DNA from: Phoenix dactylifera | Lineage: Eukaryota > Streptophyta > Magnoliopsida > Arecales > Arecaceae | Direction: 5' to 3' | Assembly (NCBI RefSeq): GCF_009389715.1 | Contig: NC_052396.1 | Location: 17,142,631 to 17,206,630 of the forward strand | Length of the DNA stretch: 64,000 bases | Shown here: positions 1 to 10,726 of the stretch, one piece after another | Numbering within the stretch: position 1 is the stretch's first letter | Layout of the letters: every line of letters begins with the position of its first letter | Position numbers and translations under genes: made by a program | Notes under the pieces: generated by a model | Database searches by the model: none | The model's input: the letters and a program-made list of their open reading frames with translations, nothing else | Told to the model about the DNA's origin: nothing

Positions 1-171
1 AATAACTGAGATCATCATCTTATCAAGAAAGCCCTTCCTCCTGCAGCATCATACCCGCATTTGCAAATTACTGGCAATAAGAAAAAAAAAATTATAATGA
101 GATATTAAGAGGACAAAGATGATATCAGTACAGGAACTGGAAGTTTGTGATGAAATGTCTGGCATTACCAT

Positions 172-3100
172 CTAATAATAGTAGCCACCCCCAGAACGTT
201 CACCTCCATAAAGAGATGAATATGTGCTACCACCATACTGTATAATACAAAAAAGGGAAGAAGGTAACATGCAGAAAAGATTTATCCAAATAAAATGTAT
301 AAAAAATATAATTATATACTTACATCTGAACCATAATAATCATGTGAATACAGACCACCCATTCCCAATGAATCTAGAGAACAAAGATAATAAGGCACTC
401 AGGCAAAAATTAACAAATTCCTCCTGGAGTAACATCAAAACTGTGCAATCCAACTTTGCTCGAAAGAACAGAGAATCCGTACCTTGATAGTGACTCCTAC
501 CAGCCAATGGCTCAGGATGATCAAAATGAGGGCGTATTCTAGACACAGGTTCCAAGTAACCAGGATCATGCTCCTGAACCAAATATGTAACATGTCAATC
601 AGTCAGGAATCAGACATCAACAAAAATAGACATCAAAAGAATGTAATACCAACCATCATTGAAAATGAACGCTTGATACCATGCCCAACATCTCCATAAA
701 AGTAAGGATCTTCGCCAAGGTGTCGAGCACCAAAAGGTCCGCCAAACTCCTCCTCTGGTAGATATGGTGGCCTTCTGGATGGGAAGGCTCTTCCACGACC
801 TCGATCAAAGGCACCATGCCTTGCTGATGTAGAAACTCCTCTACCCCCTGTTGGTAGCAAATCATGATAATCCCTTAACTCTATTAACTCTGAAAGAAAC
901 AAAGCAAACAAGTGCCTTACCTCGAAATCCAAATGGCCTCCTATCATGGAACTCAGAAGGTGGGATTTCAGAATTGTCCTCAGGTGGAAAAGAAAATCTT
1001 CCACCTCTTCCACGCCAACGAAAATTAAAACCCCTTCTACCATGAAAGCCTGCCCTATGTGAAACATATCTGCCCCTACCAAATCCCCTACCTGTTGACA
1101 CAAGAAAAACTTCAGCAACATAGAAGGTACAAGAAGAAACATAAGCTCAAACAGTTGGCAACTAGTACTTACCGAACCTAGAATAAGTCCCCATGCCAGT
1201 GTGTCCAATGCGAAAACCACCACTCATTCCACCCTTTACAGCCTGAGTTTTGGGTAATGGATTGGCAAGTCTAGCTCTTGCTTTCATCTGGAAAACCATA
1301 AAAAGAGGTTAAGTTCCTTGGCTATATGTGAAACAAAATTGAAGTAATAAAATTAGATATCATAATTCATAATTTTCTGATATCTAATTCTAGTAATATC
1401 AAGTTTTATATTAATATGGAAGGAAAAAACCACATTTCTAATTTTTGGTATACCAGCCATAGAAGTTTGAAGCCACACTTACCCACTGGTTTTAATCATG
1501 TCTAATACATATGCCTCATAGAAGCAATTAAAAAAGAAAAGGCAAGAGAAGGAAATATTAGTAGGCCAATATAAGACTAAAGTCACTTAAGATATTGCAA
1601 AATGGCGTCTGCTTGAATCACTAATAATAAAAATCGTAATTTAAAAAAATAGTAATATATTTCATAACTTGTTTCATGAAATGTGGGAGGAAGCAAACAT
1701 TTGAACACGGATATATAATCACGTCTATTACCACTGTCTAATGCTTTGGTCAAAGTCAACTTCACATCACTACCCAAATTTTGACGAAAATGTCACCTGC
1801 TACCTATATTCAGACCTAGCCTATGAGGGGCTACCTGTAAATGTATTAGATTGGATCATGTTCTTAGACATTTATGCGTCTGCATCTGACAGAGTAAAGA
1901 TGTTGCATATTTGTGCATGCATACACTAACTGGCCAGTCTTCAAGAACTGAACATCATTTGTGAGGATCTATAACTGCTACCACTAACAATGGTCAAAAA
2001 GAATGGTATCTTCTGAGGAAATTCAATGGCAGCAACAATGCACAAAATGACAAAAAAAGAATGGAGAAGCCAACGAGGCAGCATTCAATGATCAAAATAA
2101 ATAACCGTCGAGCACCCTCTGAATCTAGGATATTTCCTCTCCTCAGTGGAAGGCTTCCGGTCGCAAACCTCCATATTCCCTACCAAACAAATCAAAACAA
2201 AACTCAAATTACCAGACTCTCTATAGACAATCTATCACTAATGATATGATAACATAGAACATGGCAAATCTAAAGCCAGAACCAAATGCCTTTGGGCTTG
2301 GGCAGTTGGGCTTTCTAACAACAGGGTTTCAGCAGAAGGGAAGCTCCCACTCTCCAACCTCTACACGCAGCCCACCAAGTAGACATGTAATAAATTCAGC
2401 TCAACAAGAGTGATAATCATCAAACTCAGGAGATCAAACCCAAAACCTAACAAAGGAAGATTTCCCTAAATCACTTCAAAACATAAACTCAAAGTAGATG
2501 AGAAAAGATAAGATAGTGACAATATTATAATAAGCTAGCCAAGCAATTCGTGTATCCATAGATGATCCAAATTCTTATTTATGCCACCATAAAGAATGAC
2601 AAGCTAAAGACTCCAAACAAAAGACTGTGGGCATGAAATCGACTCCAAGGCAAGTACTTACATACCAAACAAAATGCAATCAAATTGAAAGCATGCTTGT
2701 GGTTGGAAATTTCTCATTGTACATGAATTGAATCTTACTCCTGTTGTCCAGTGTCTTGTCTGAAGATCTCAATTTTGCAAATTATCACACACTATCATGA
2801 ACGATAGGATCTCTAAATAAAACCAAGCCAAGCATGCAATATCTTTCAAGGTTGACATGGCTGGTAAAGGAAGCACCTTGATAATGTTCTTCGAGTTATT
2901 ACCTATAAGATTTAGGAAATGTCTAAACAGTGCTTCCAAGAAATAAAAATTCTCACAAATAAAATCTTTTAGACATGATTATAAGAGTCAATTAGAACTT
3001 GGATCATTACCTTAAATGCTCACATCTCACAATGAACACATTAGGATGGGATCCACAAAAAAATTGTGTTTTAACCTTTAGAAACCATTTCATAATGATA

Positions 3101-5715
3101 ATTCAAGACTATATCCATGAACAAGGCTCATAAACAGCTTGACATCACCACCCTCTTGTTTACTTGAGATTTCTAAAGAATTCTGATGATGACTTCTTAT
3201 TTTTAAAAATTTATCAATTCAATAGTGCACCAGAACAATTGATTATTCGAAGTACCAAAAGCAGAACTTCATAGTTGGCATAAGTCCAAGGAAATGATTC
3301 CTTTAACTGCCGGCATCTGATGATTTCTATAGCAAAACATGCAAGTCAACTAGAATGATCGAAAAAAGATCAACATGGACTATAAATGTTGTGTTGCATT
3401 CAATTACAAAAATAATAATAATAATAATTTAAGTGCTGATATGGCCATGTTAATAATCCAATCCAACCATGTCAGGTTTAAAGATACCTTGGACTTCCAA
3501 TCACCCAATTCAGTGTGATTTACACCTTCAACACAAGCAACAGCAGCTTCATGAGTTGTAAAGTTTACAAATCCGAAATCCTTCCTCCTGGCAGTTGACA
3601 TATTCCGAGCTAGCACAACACGCTCGATCTCTCCATACGCTTTAAACTGCTCTTTGACTCGATCCTCATCCCAATATGGTGGCAGCCCATCAACAAACAC
3701 TGATTTAACCTGCATTACCAAAAAAATACAGCTACATCATGATATATCAACATCTGGAAAATGGAGAGCAAAACATGGTGAAAGGGAAAGAATGGGGCAA
3801 AAAATGGATTTGTTAAAAAGAAAAAAAAAACCTGGGCCATAACTTCTGGATCTGGCTCACGTAATGGCTCGGCAAAAGCCACTTTGCCAGTCCTCTCGGG
3901 GTGGCCAAAAATAACATCTGGCTTTTGGAGCCGCTTGTAGGCAAGCATTGCATCTTCATGGCAAGAAAACTCCAGGAAGGCAAATCCCCGACTCAGACCT
4001 TCGTTTTGGGTGTCCTCAACAAGAGTAATATTCTCAACCCTATCAACTCCATAATCCTTGAGTTTTCTCCTAATCTAAAATCCCACAAGAACAAAATAAA
4101 AAATCATCACCATCTCTACAATAACTTGTGGTTGCTAAATATAAAATTGCATAGAAAGTGGCGAACCATACAGCTTCCTTTGTCCACGTATTGCAGATGT
4201 TGCCTAAAAATAGTGTGTCATTGTCCTCACTTGGTGCAATGCCACAGCGCTTGCCACGTATCTGAGATCAAACACAATTACATCAATGAAACAACATATT
4301 GAGTAAAAGCAATGCTAAAAAAAATATTCATGTTCTGATATCAAAATCTCCTAAACAATCAACAAAAATAATTATACACCGGTTATGTTCCCAAAAATGC
4401 CACTCAGAAAGGTTAAATGGTTCAGATATTGCTCCATATGTGGCAGTAGTTCAACTTATATGGCCTGCAAACCATATCTACAGACTCAAAAACTAATTGT
4501 ATTGCCTATTCCACTTAATTACAGTATTATATTCCCATATGCAAAAAGGTAGCAAGAAAACCAATGCTACGTAGAACAAAACAAACAAGAATAAAAATAA
4601 AATCTCACAATAGGATTTTTCAATTCCGAGAGCGCCTTGGCAGCCAGCTCCTTGCTGGAAAACTTCACAAACGCAAAGCCTTTGTTCTTGTTGGTAGCAA
4701 AATCTTTGTGGAGCCGGACCTCAACAACCTCCCCAATTTTCTCAAATGCCTTCTTAATATCCTGTTCCACAGCATCACGGTCCAAACCCCCAACAAAGAT
4801 CTCCTGCTCCTTTTTCATCTTCCTCTTCTTAGCCATATCCGAGATCTCAATATGTTCGTCCTCCTCCATCCGTGCACCTTCTTCCTCTTCTTCCCTCATC
4901 ACTGCCTCCTGCCCTTCTCTACCTGCTGCCTGCTCCTCCCCACCCACAAACTCCTCAACAGGCTCTTGGAAACCCTCTGGCTCCCCCTCCTCCTCCATCT
5001 GCCGGTCTCCCGCAGCCTCTTCTCCCTCATTCCTGACAGGATTGCTCTCTGGCTCGTCCTTGGCATCCAGGACCGCTTTGGCCTTCGCATATGGGACTGC
5101 TTCGGCCTTCGCATCTGGGACTGCTTCGGCCTTCGCATCCTCGTCCTCCTTCACCTCCTCCTTCCTCGCATCTTCTTCAGCTTTCGGTAGTGGCTCTTCC
5201 GTGGCATCCTCCACCTTTGGTGGTGCTGGCTCGTCCACAGCCTCCTCCACCTTACGGGCAGCTGCCGCAGCCCTTCCACCCAACGGCGACTTGGCCTTGC
5301 CGCTCGCCTTCTTCTCTGGAGGAGACTTCACGGCCGAAACCAGCTTCTTCTCATCGGCCGGAGTTGCCACTTCCTCGACTGGATCAATGACACATATTAT
5401 CAAACACCTGGACTACAGCAACAGCCTAAACCTAGGGTTTAGAGAACTGGGGCTTCTACCTTTGGGTTCTGGCTTAGCATCGGGCGTGGCGGGCACAGGG
5501 GCCGGGGAAGAGGCGGCGGCGGCGGAAGCGGCGGCGGCCTTGGCGGCGGACTTCTTGGCAGCGCCCTTGGCGGACTTGCCTCCCGATTTGGGCGTGGATT
5601 TGGGCGCGGCCTCCGGTGTTTTATCGGCGGCAGCGGGTGCGGAAGAGTCTTTCTTGGGTGGAGAAGTCTTCTTGGCAGGCCCAGATTTGGGAGCGTCGGC
5701 ATTTCGAGTCCTCAT
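172..5715 (-). CDS. hnRNP Q/R-like RNA-binding protein with three RRMs (11 exons)
   Basis: Exons on the minus strand: 5460-5715, 5378-4609, 4261-4172, 4074-3832, 3709-3488, 1287-1173, 1091-921, 847-654, 573-483, 373-324 and 237-172. All introns are GT-AG, phases agree at every join, and the total is 2268 nt (755 aa plus stop). The N-terminus (about residues 1-270) is Ala/Lys/Pro-rich, then Glu-rich. RRM1 (about 276-352) has EIFVGGL and KGFAFVKF, RRM2 (about 358-440) has TLFLGNI and RGFAFLEF, and RRM3 (about 454-527) has SVFVDGL and KDFGFVNF. The C-terminus is Gly/Arg/Tyr-rich and ends GGGYYY. This is the hnRNP Q/R (SYNCRIP-like) layout, as in Arabidopsis LIF2 relatives. A nuclear role in RNA binding or processing is inferred from the family. 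The start MRTRNAD is preferred because the sequence upstream looks like a leader; an in-frame ATG at 5784 would add 23 residues. One intron (1288-3487) is unusually long. Confidence 0.9.
1288..3487 (-). other. Long intron of the hnRNP-like gene
   Basis: This 2.2-kb AT-rich intron separates the RRM3 exon from the Gly/Arg-rich tail exons. It begins GTATC after the Lys codon at 3488 and ends CAG before 1287. I see no transposon ends, coding similarity or RNA gene inside it. Confidence 0.7.
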
Positions 5716-6030
5716 GCTTCCAGATAACAAAACCCTAACGGAGTCGCAACCGAACGCTTGGAGAGTTACTTGTTGAGATGACAAATCTAAGAATTTTCTT
5801 TTGAGAATGACGAAAGAGAGAAGAGGAGAACTGGGGGGAGCGATAGAGAGGATTTTTTTTTCCGTACCTGGAGATCTTCTTCTTTAAATCGGAAGAAGAG
5901 AATAAGAGCAAGGGAACGGGGGAGCAGATAGAGCCCGGTTTGGTTGGGGCTAACATGGCATCCAAAAATAATTCCACGTTAGATTATTATATTTGGTTAA
6001 AAAATGGGTAAAAAATAAAATAAAAGATGA

Positions 6031-6087
<57 letters not shown>

Positions 6088-6642
6088 AGAGAAGATAATA
6101 TAAATATCATCCAAAAGATGGTATTTGTTTATTCCCCAACAAAGGTAATCTAAAAATACCATCATCTATATTATATTAATTATATTATAATTAATATATA
6201 TTTAATAATATATTTATTAATATATTTATTAATAAATAATAACAATTGACAAATACTTATTAATTACCAATAAATGAAACACAGAATTTATTAATAGTTA
6301 ATATATTTATTTATATACTAAGATGCATTAAAATTTATTTATAATAAGAAATATAATTTTTAATATATATCTTATTTAATTTAAAATATTTATTAACTTA
6401 TGTAAATATATTCAAATATTCAAAATAGCTGGTATTTATATAAGTAAGGCCATATATGGCGAGCAAATAGACTAAAAACAATTATTATTAGTTGATTGTT
6501 TATTCAAAGATGTTGGTGGAAATTTAATGGTATTCTCATATAAGATTATCTCTAACCAAACGTAGTAATTTTTTTTTGATGTTATTTTTTGAAGTAATGT
6601 TTCCACCAACCAAACATGATAAAATTTATTTTCCTCCATAAA
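5716..6642. other. Upstream region of the hnRNP-like gene and AT-rich spacer
   Basis: The first 200 bases or so are the likely leader and promoter of the minus-strand hnRNP gene; no clear TATA box was picked out. The rest is AT-rich, with a TA microsatellite and several ACCAAAC/GTTTGGT motifs that look like remains of small DNA transposons. No gene is visible. Confidence 0.5.
6033..6082. repeat. (TA)n microsatellite
   Basis: About 25 uninterrupted TA units, 300 bases upstream of the hnRNP-like gene. Likely length-polymorphic. Confidence 0.95.
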
Positions 6643-7136
6643 GGGCTCGTTTGGTTCGCAGGAAAACGAAGAGGGAAAGTGTGGTCAACGGGAAAGTAAT
6701 GAAATGCCTCTTGTTTGGTTGGAGTTTTCAAAGGAGAGAGATGGAAAAGTTGTATTCCCATGGGAATATGATTCCCACATTTCATGGGAAAGTCTTTCCC
6801 ATGAGAAACATGGGAAAGTTACTTTCCCATGAGGTGGGAATCACTCCTTTTTTATTTTTTCCCAAAAAAACCCTTCAGCATTAAAGAGGCATTAAAGAGG
6901 CATTAAAGAGGCATTAAAGACCTAATTTTTATTAAGGGCATAATAGGAATTATACATAACTTTCCTAGGAAAGTGGATGGTCAACCAAACATAAGCACTT
7001 TTTGGAAATTAGTCACTTTCCCATGGTTAACCAAACATGTCAAAAGTACTTTCCTAGGTATCCTCTTCCTAAGAATCTGATTCCCAGGAATCATATTCCT
7101 AGGAGGGAAAATACTTCCCGCGAACCAAACGAGCCC
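6643..7136. mobile_element. MITE with perfect 17-bp terminal inverted repeats
   Basis: The left end GGGCTCGTTTGGTTCGC (6643-6659) is exactly inverted at 7120-7136. The interior has no coding capacity. It holds several palindromic TTTCCCATG/CATGGGAAA stretches and four tandem 11-bp units (GCATTAAAGAG) at 6878-6921. AAA lies on both sides and could be a 3-bp target duplication. The GG(G/C)C..TTTGGTT ends resemble Tourist/PIF-Harbinger MITEs, but the superfamily is not certain. Confidence 0.75.
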
Positions 7137-8047
7137 AAATAGTTTTCTAGATAAATAATTCTCATGAAGCATCAGATTACAAAGAAATCTAGCAAACCTA
7201 GCCAAAGGATTGCTCAGCCAAAAAAAGAAAAAAATCTAAAGTATCAAGAAGAAAAATCTAAAAATGGAGGAAGCGAGAAGCTTCCTGCAGATTTATTACT
7301 ATATATAAAAAAAAGCATATTTGTCATCAAAACGAAATTAACGAATTAACTACTCTCAGCAACAACTCGGCTAATTGATGTCTTGATGTCGTCACCTGAA
7401 ATCACGGAAACTAGCCGTTTCCAATGATAGTGACATCTTGGATTCATTGACGACTTAAAAGTAGACTCGTTTGATTCGCATGAAGAATTTTTTCTCGCTA
7501 GAATGTTTTTTTTGAGAAGCTGATATCTGGATATATGATGTTTGGAAACATGATTTTTGCATAGTTGATTGATCATGGAAAAGTGACACATTCTAGAGTA
7601 GTTTATGTTTGGTTAAGCATTTACTTCCCTCGAAAGTTGCATAAAACACATGTTATACTCTTAATAAAGAGAAAAATCTTATCCCATTCTATCTAAAAGT
7701 TTAAGAGCACATTTGAAAAAAAAAAATTATCTCAATTTTCAGCCAGTAGGAAATGGACTTTCTCGTGTCACATATAAATTTTTCTTTCTCATAGGATGTG
7801 GGAATTGTAATCCTATGGGAATGCTACTTTTTCATTTTTCTTCTTTGAAAACTCCAACCAAACATGACATCTTTCTCCATTTTTCTATTGGCCATACTTT
7901 TCCCTCTCCTCTTCAACCATTTCAACAATATTCTAGATATATAATTCCCTTTAGGTGGATTCTTGATTATGGTAGCTGGACGAAGAGATGGAATTTGTGC
8001 GAGGAAATAAAGACAGATCCACACAGTCATTATTTTCCAATGGTCAT
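7137..8047. other. Spacer with degenerate MITE-like sequence
   Basis: No gene is visible. From about 7467 the sequence CTCGTTTGATTCGCATGAAGA resembles the terminal repeat of the neighbouring MITE, and CCAACCAAACATGACA recurs near 7855-7870. This suggests an older related copy. The rest is AT-rich without features. Confidence 0.4.
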
Positions 8048-8313
8048 TGTGCGGACCCGTGCGGGCGTGTGTTTAGTCCCACATCGGTTATTCGCTGGGT
8101 AGATCTTGGATACTTATACAGGATCAAGGAACCCAAATAATACCTTCTAGCTAGCTATTTTGGGTGAGGTCCTGGGTTGTTACAAATAGTATCAGAGCGG
8201 ACCCGGCCTATAACCTATGTGGACTAGGGGACACTGCAGCATGGATCCATTGGGGCTGACCATGGGCCAATCGTGGTGTTTGTGATTAGATTTGAATAGA
8301 TATGAATCCTTAG
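8048..8313 (+). mobile_element. TRIM-like LTR with primer-binding site (truncated element)
   Basis: An LTR-like unit of about 137 bp starts TGTGCGGACC, contains the TRIM-associated motif GTCCCACATCGG and ends TTACA at 8184. It is followed by AGTATCAGAGCGG, which matches a primer-binding site for initiator tRNA-Met. About 110 bp of non-coding interior follows and stops where the hAT element begins. A related sequence lies in an intron of the second YSL gene (42604-43183). Confidence 0.6.
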
Positions 8314-8399
8314 CAGTGCCGGCTCGAGCCTTAAGCGACCGAGGCGGTCGCCTAAGGCCCCCGGCCCAGGGAAGGCCCCCACCCAGCCACGGTTTTTTT

Positions 8400-9800
8400 T
8401 TTTTTTAATTGCTCTATAATGGCGCTATGGCAGACGGGGAGTGGGTTTGGGCAGTACTGCAGTAGTTAGGCGGCGACGGATCACGGATGTGAAGCGTCTG
8501 CGGTCTGGCAGACGGACTGGCGACGGGCGACGGCTACCGGGCTCCGCCCGTACGCCGCTACAAGCCTACAGCCTGCAGTGCGTCCCTTCGGCCAACGTCG
8601 AGTCGTCGACAAGCAACGGGCGGGCAACCGGCAACGTCGAGGCGTCGAGCGGTCGAGTCGTCGACAAGCAACGGGCAACGCAACGGCCAAGTCCAACGGG
8701 CATTTCCTCCCCGGCTCCCCCCTTCTCTCCCCCCTTCTCTGCCCATCTGCCGCCTGCGGCCTGCCTTTTTAATGCCGGAACCTTCTCCGGTTCTCGGCAG
8801 AATCGGCTTGCAGAGCGGCGAGGGCAAAACGGCAAAAAACCTTCTGTCCTCTTCAGCTCTCCTCGCCGACGTCGCCGTCCTCGGCTCTGAGCCTCCGAGC
8901 TCCGGCCTTCGAGCTCCGAGCTCTGGTCCACCGTGCGTCCGTGCAGCCTCCTCCTCGGCTCTGAGCTTCGGCCTCCTCAGCTTCGAGTCTCCGGCCTCCC
9001 GTCCTCTCCTCGTCCACTCCGAGTCGCCGTCCTCGGCTCCTCCGACCTCCGGGCTCCGCGGCGACCGAGGCGGCGAGGCCTCCCGGCTCCCGACCTCCGA
9101 GTTCCGACTCCGAGTCTCCGACTTCCACCTCGGCTCTTCCGACTTCCGAGTCTCCGACCTCCTCCCGAGTCTCGACTCCCGAGTCCCGGCCCAGGGAGGG
9201 CCCCCACCCACGATCCTCCGCCGCTCCGAGCCTCAGACCTCCTCCCGTGACCCCGTCCTCTCCTCAGCTCCTCCGCCGCTCCGGCTTCCTCGGGGTTCCC
9301 GACTTCCCGGTTCCCGACGCCCGAGTCCCGACCTCCTGCCACGGTCGGTCCCACCTCCCGACCTCCTCCCCTGTTCCCACTGATCCCGGTTCCCACTGAT
9401 CCCGGACCCCCGGTTCGGCGAATCGCGGTTCACTGTGAGTGTGAGCCTGTGAGGCAGGTGAGTTAGTAAGTAACTGTATTACTTAGTTTATTAATTAATT
9501 TTTTGTCTAATTAATTTTTATTTAGTCAAGTAATTAATTTAGAATTGGTTATTTTTTGGTCCAATTGTAGATTGGTTGTGACTTCACTACTTCAGCGGTT
9601 TGGCACTATTCGGCCTCTTCTCGCCGTCGAGTTCGGAACTATTCCACTTCTTCTCGGCACAATTAAGTTCGGCACTACTTGTCGGAACCCGAGTTTGTTT
9701 TTCTTGACACAATTAAGTTTTATCATTTTTAACTTTTTTATATTTTGATTTGTTTGTGGTATTTTTTTAATTGCTTAGTTTGATAATATTATTTATAGAT
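8400..9800 (+). other. GC-rich then AT-rich leader region of the hAT element
   Basis: 8430-9440 is a GC-rich stretch built of irregular CTCCGA/CGAGTC/CCGGC repeats. It gives overlapping open frames on both strands with Ser/Pro/Arg-biased, family-less products, so none is called as a gene. 9441-9800 turns AT-rich and leads to the transposase start at 9805. Confidence 0.45.
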
Positions 9801-10726
9801 TAAAATGTCTAATAGAAAATATGACTGTGGGTATGAAAAACTCAAAAGAAAAAGAAAAATCGATAAACTCATACAATCTCAAAAAGGAGCTCTAGATAGA
9901 TTTGTTGTTACAAACAAACATAACACAACATCAAATTCAACTCAAGAATTAGCAATAGAACAGGCACCCGAAATAGAGTTAAAAAATGAGATTGCTAGTG
10001 AAACAATATCTAGTGAAGAACACAATGGAGAATCAGATGGAGATAAGATAAATAAGGAAAAAGATTGTGAAACTAATTCTATTCCTACAAATTTATATGA
10101 TCCTGGTCAATGGAAAATGATTGATACAAAATTTAGAGATCTAATAGTAGAAAGAGGTCCAATTAGGGATTATGATTTTTATTTTCCTAAGGATGAAAAC
10201 AATAGACACTTTTCTACGATATATTATATTCGTAAGTTACCTAATGGTGAAAAACATGATAGAAAATGGTTAGTGTATTCGAAAGATTTGGATAGAATAT
10301 ATTGTTTTTGCTGTAAATTATTTGATTCCAAGCCTAGCACGAGTCAATTAGTCAATGAAGGAAGTAGGGATTGGAAAAATCTAGGTATCAAGCTTAAAAG
10401 TCATGAAACAACTAATGAACATATCATTAGCATGAATAGGTAGATTGATTTAGAAGTGAGATTGCTAAAAAATAATACAATTGATAAAAGTCTCCAAGAA
10501 CAAATAAACCAAGAGAAGGATCATTGGAAAAAAGTTCTATTTAGAATTATTGCTGTCGTAAAAAATCTTGCAAAAAATAATTTAGCATTTCGAGGAAAGA
10601 ATGAAAAGATCTATCAAAGCAATAACGGAAATTTTCTAAGTTTTATTGAAACGATTGCAGAATTTGATCCAATAATGCAAGAACATATTCGACGCATTCA
10701 ACATGCAAGAAATGGTTAACTCAGTT

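Noticed and set aside
2061..2249. Short open frames within the 2.2-kb hnRNP intron
   Set aside because: No family likeness; expected by chance in AT-rich intron DNA.
4637..5776. Plus-strand open frame of 379 codons
   Set aside because: It is antisense to the first two exons of the hnRNP gene; the Ser/Ala/Gly-rich product comes from the GC-rich, Ala/Glu-rich coding strand opposite.
8048..8313. Idea that this TRIM marks intron 2 of the lost 5' half of the YSL pseudogene
   Set aside because: YSL-2 intron 2 has a related TRIM, but no YSL exons 1 or 2 occur between here and 5784, and TRIM families are multicopy, so the likeness may be chance.
8441..9433. Several overlapping open frames on both strands near the hAT left end
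   Set aside because: GC-rich low-complexity DNA gives long open frames by chance; the Ser/Pro/Arg-biased products match no family.
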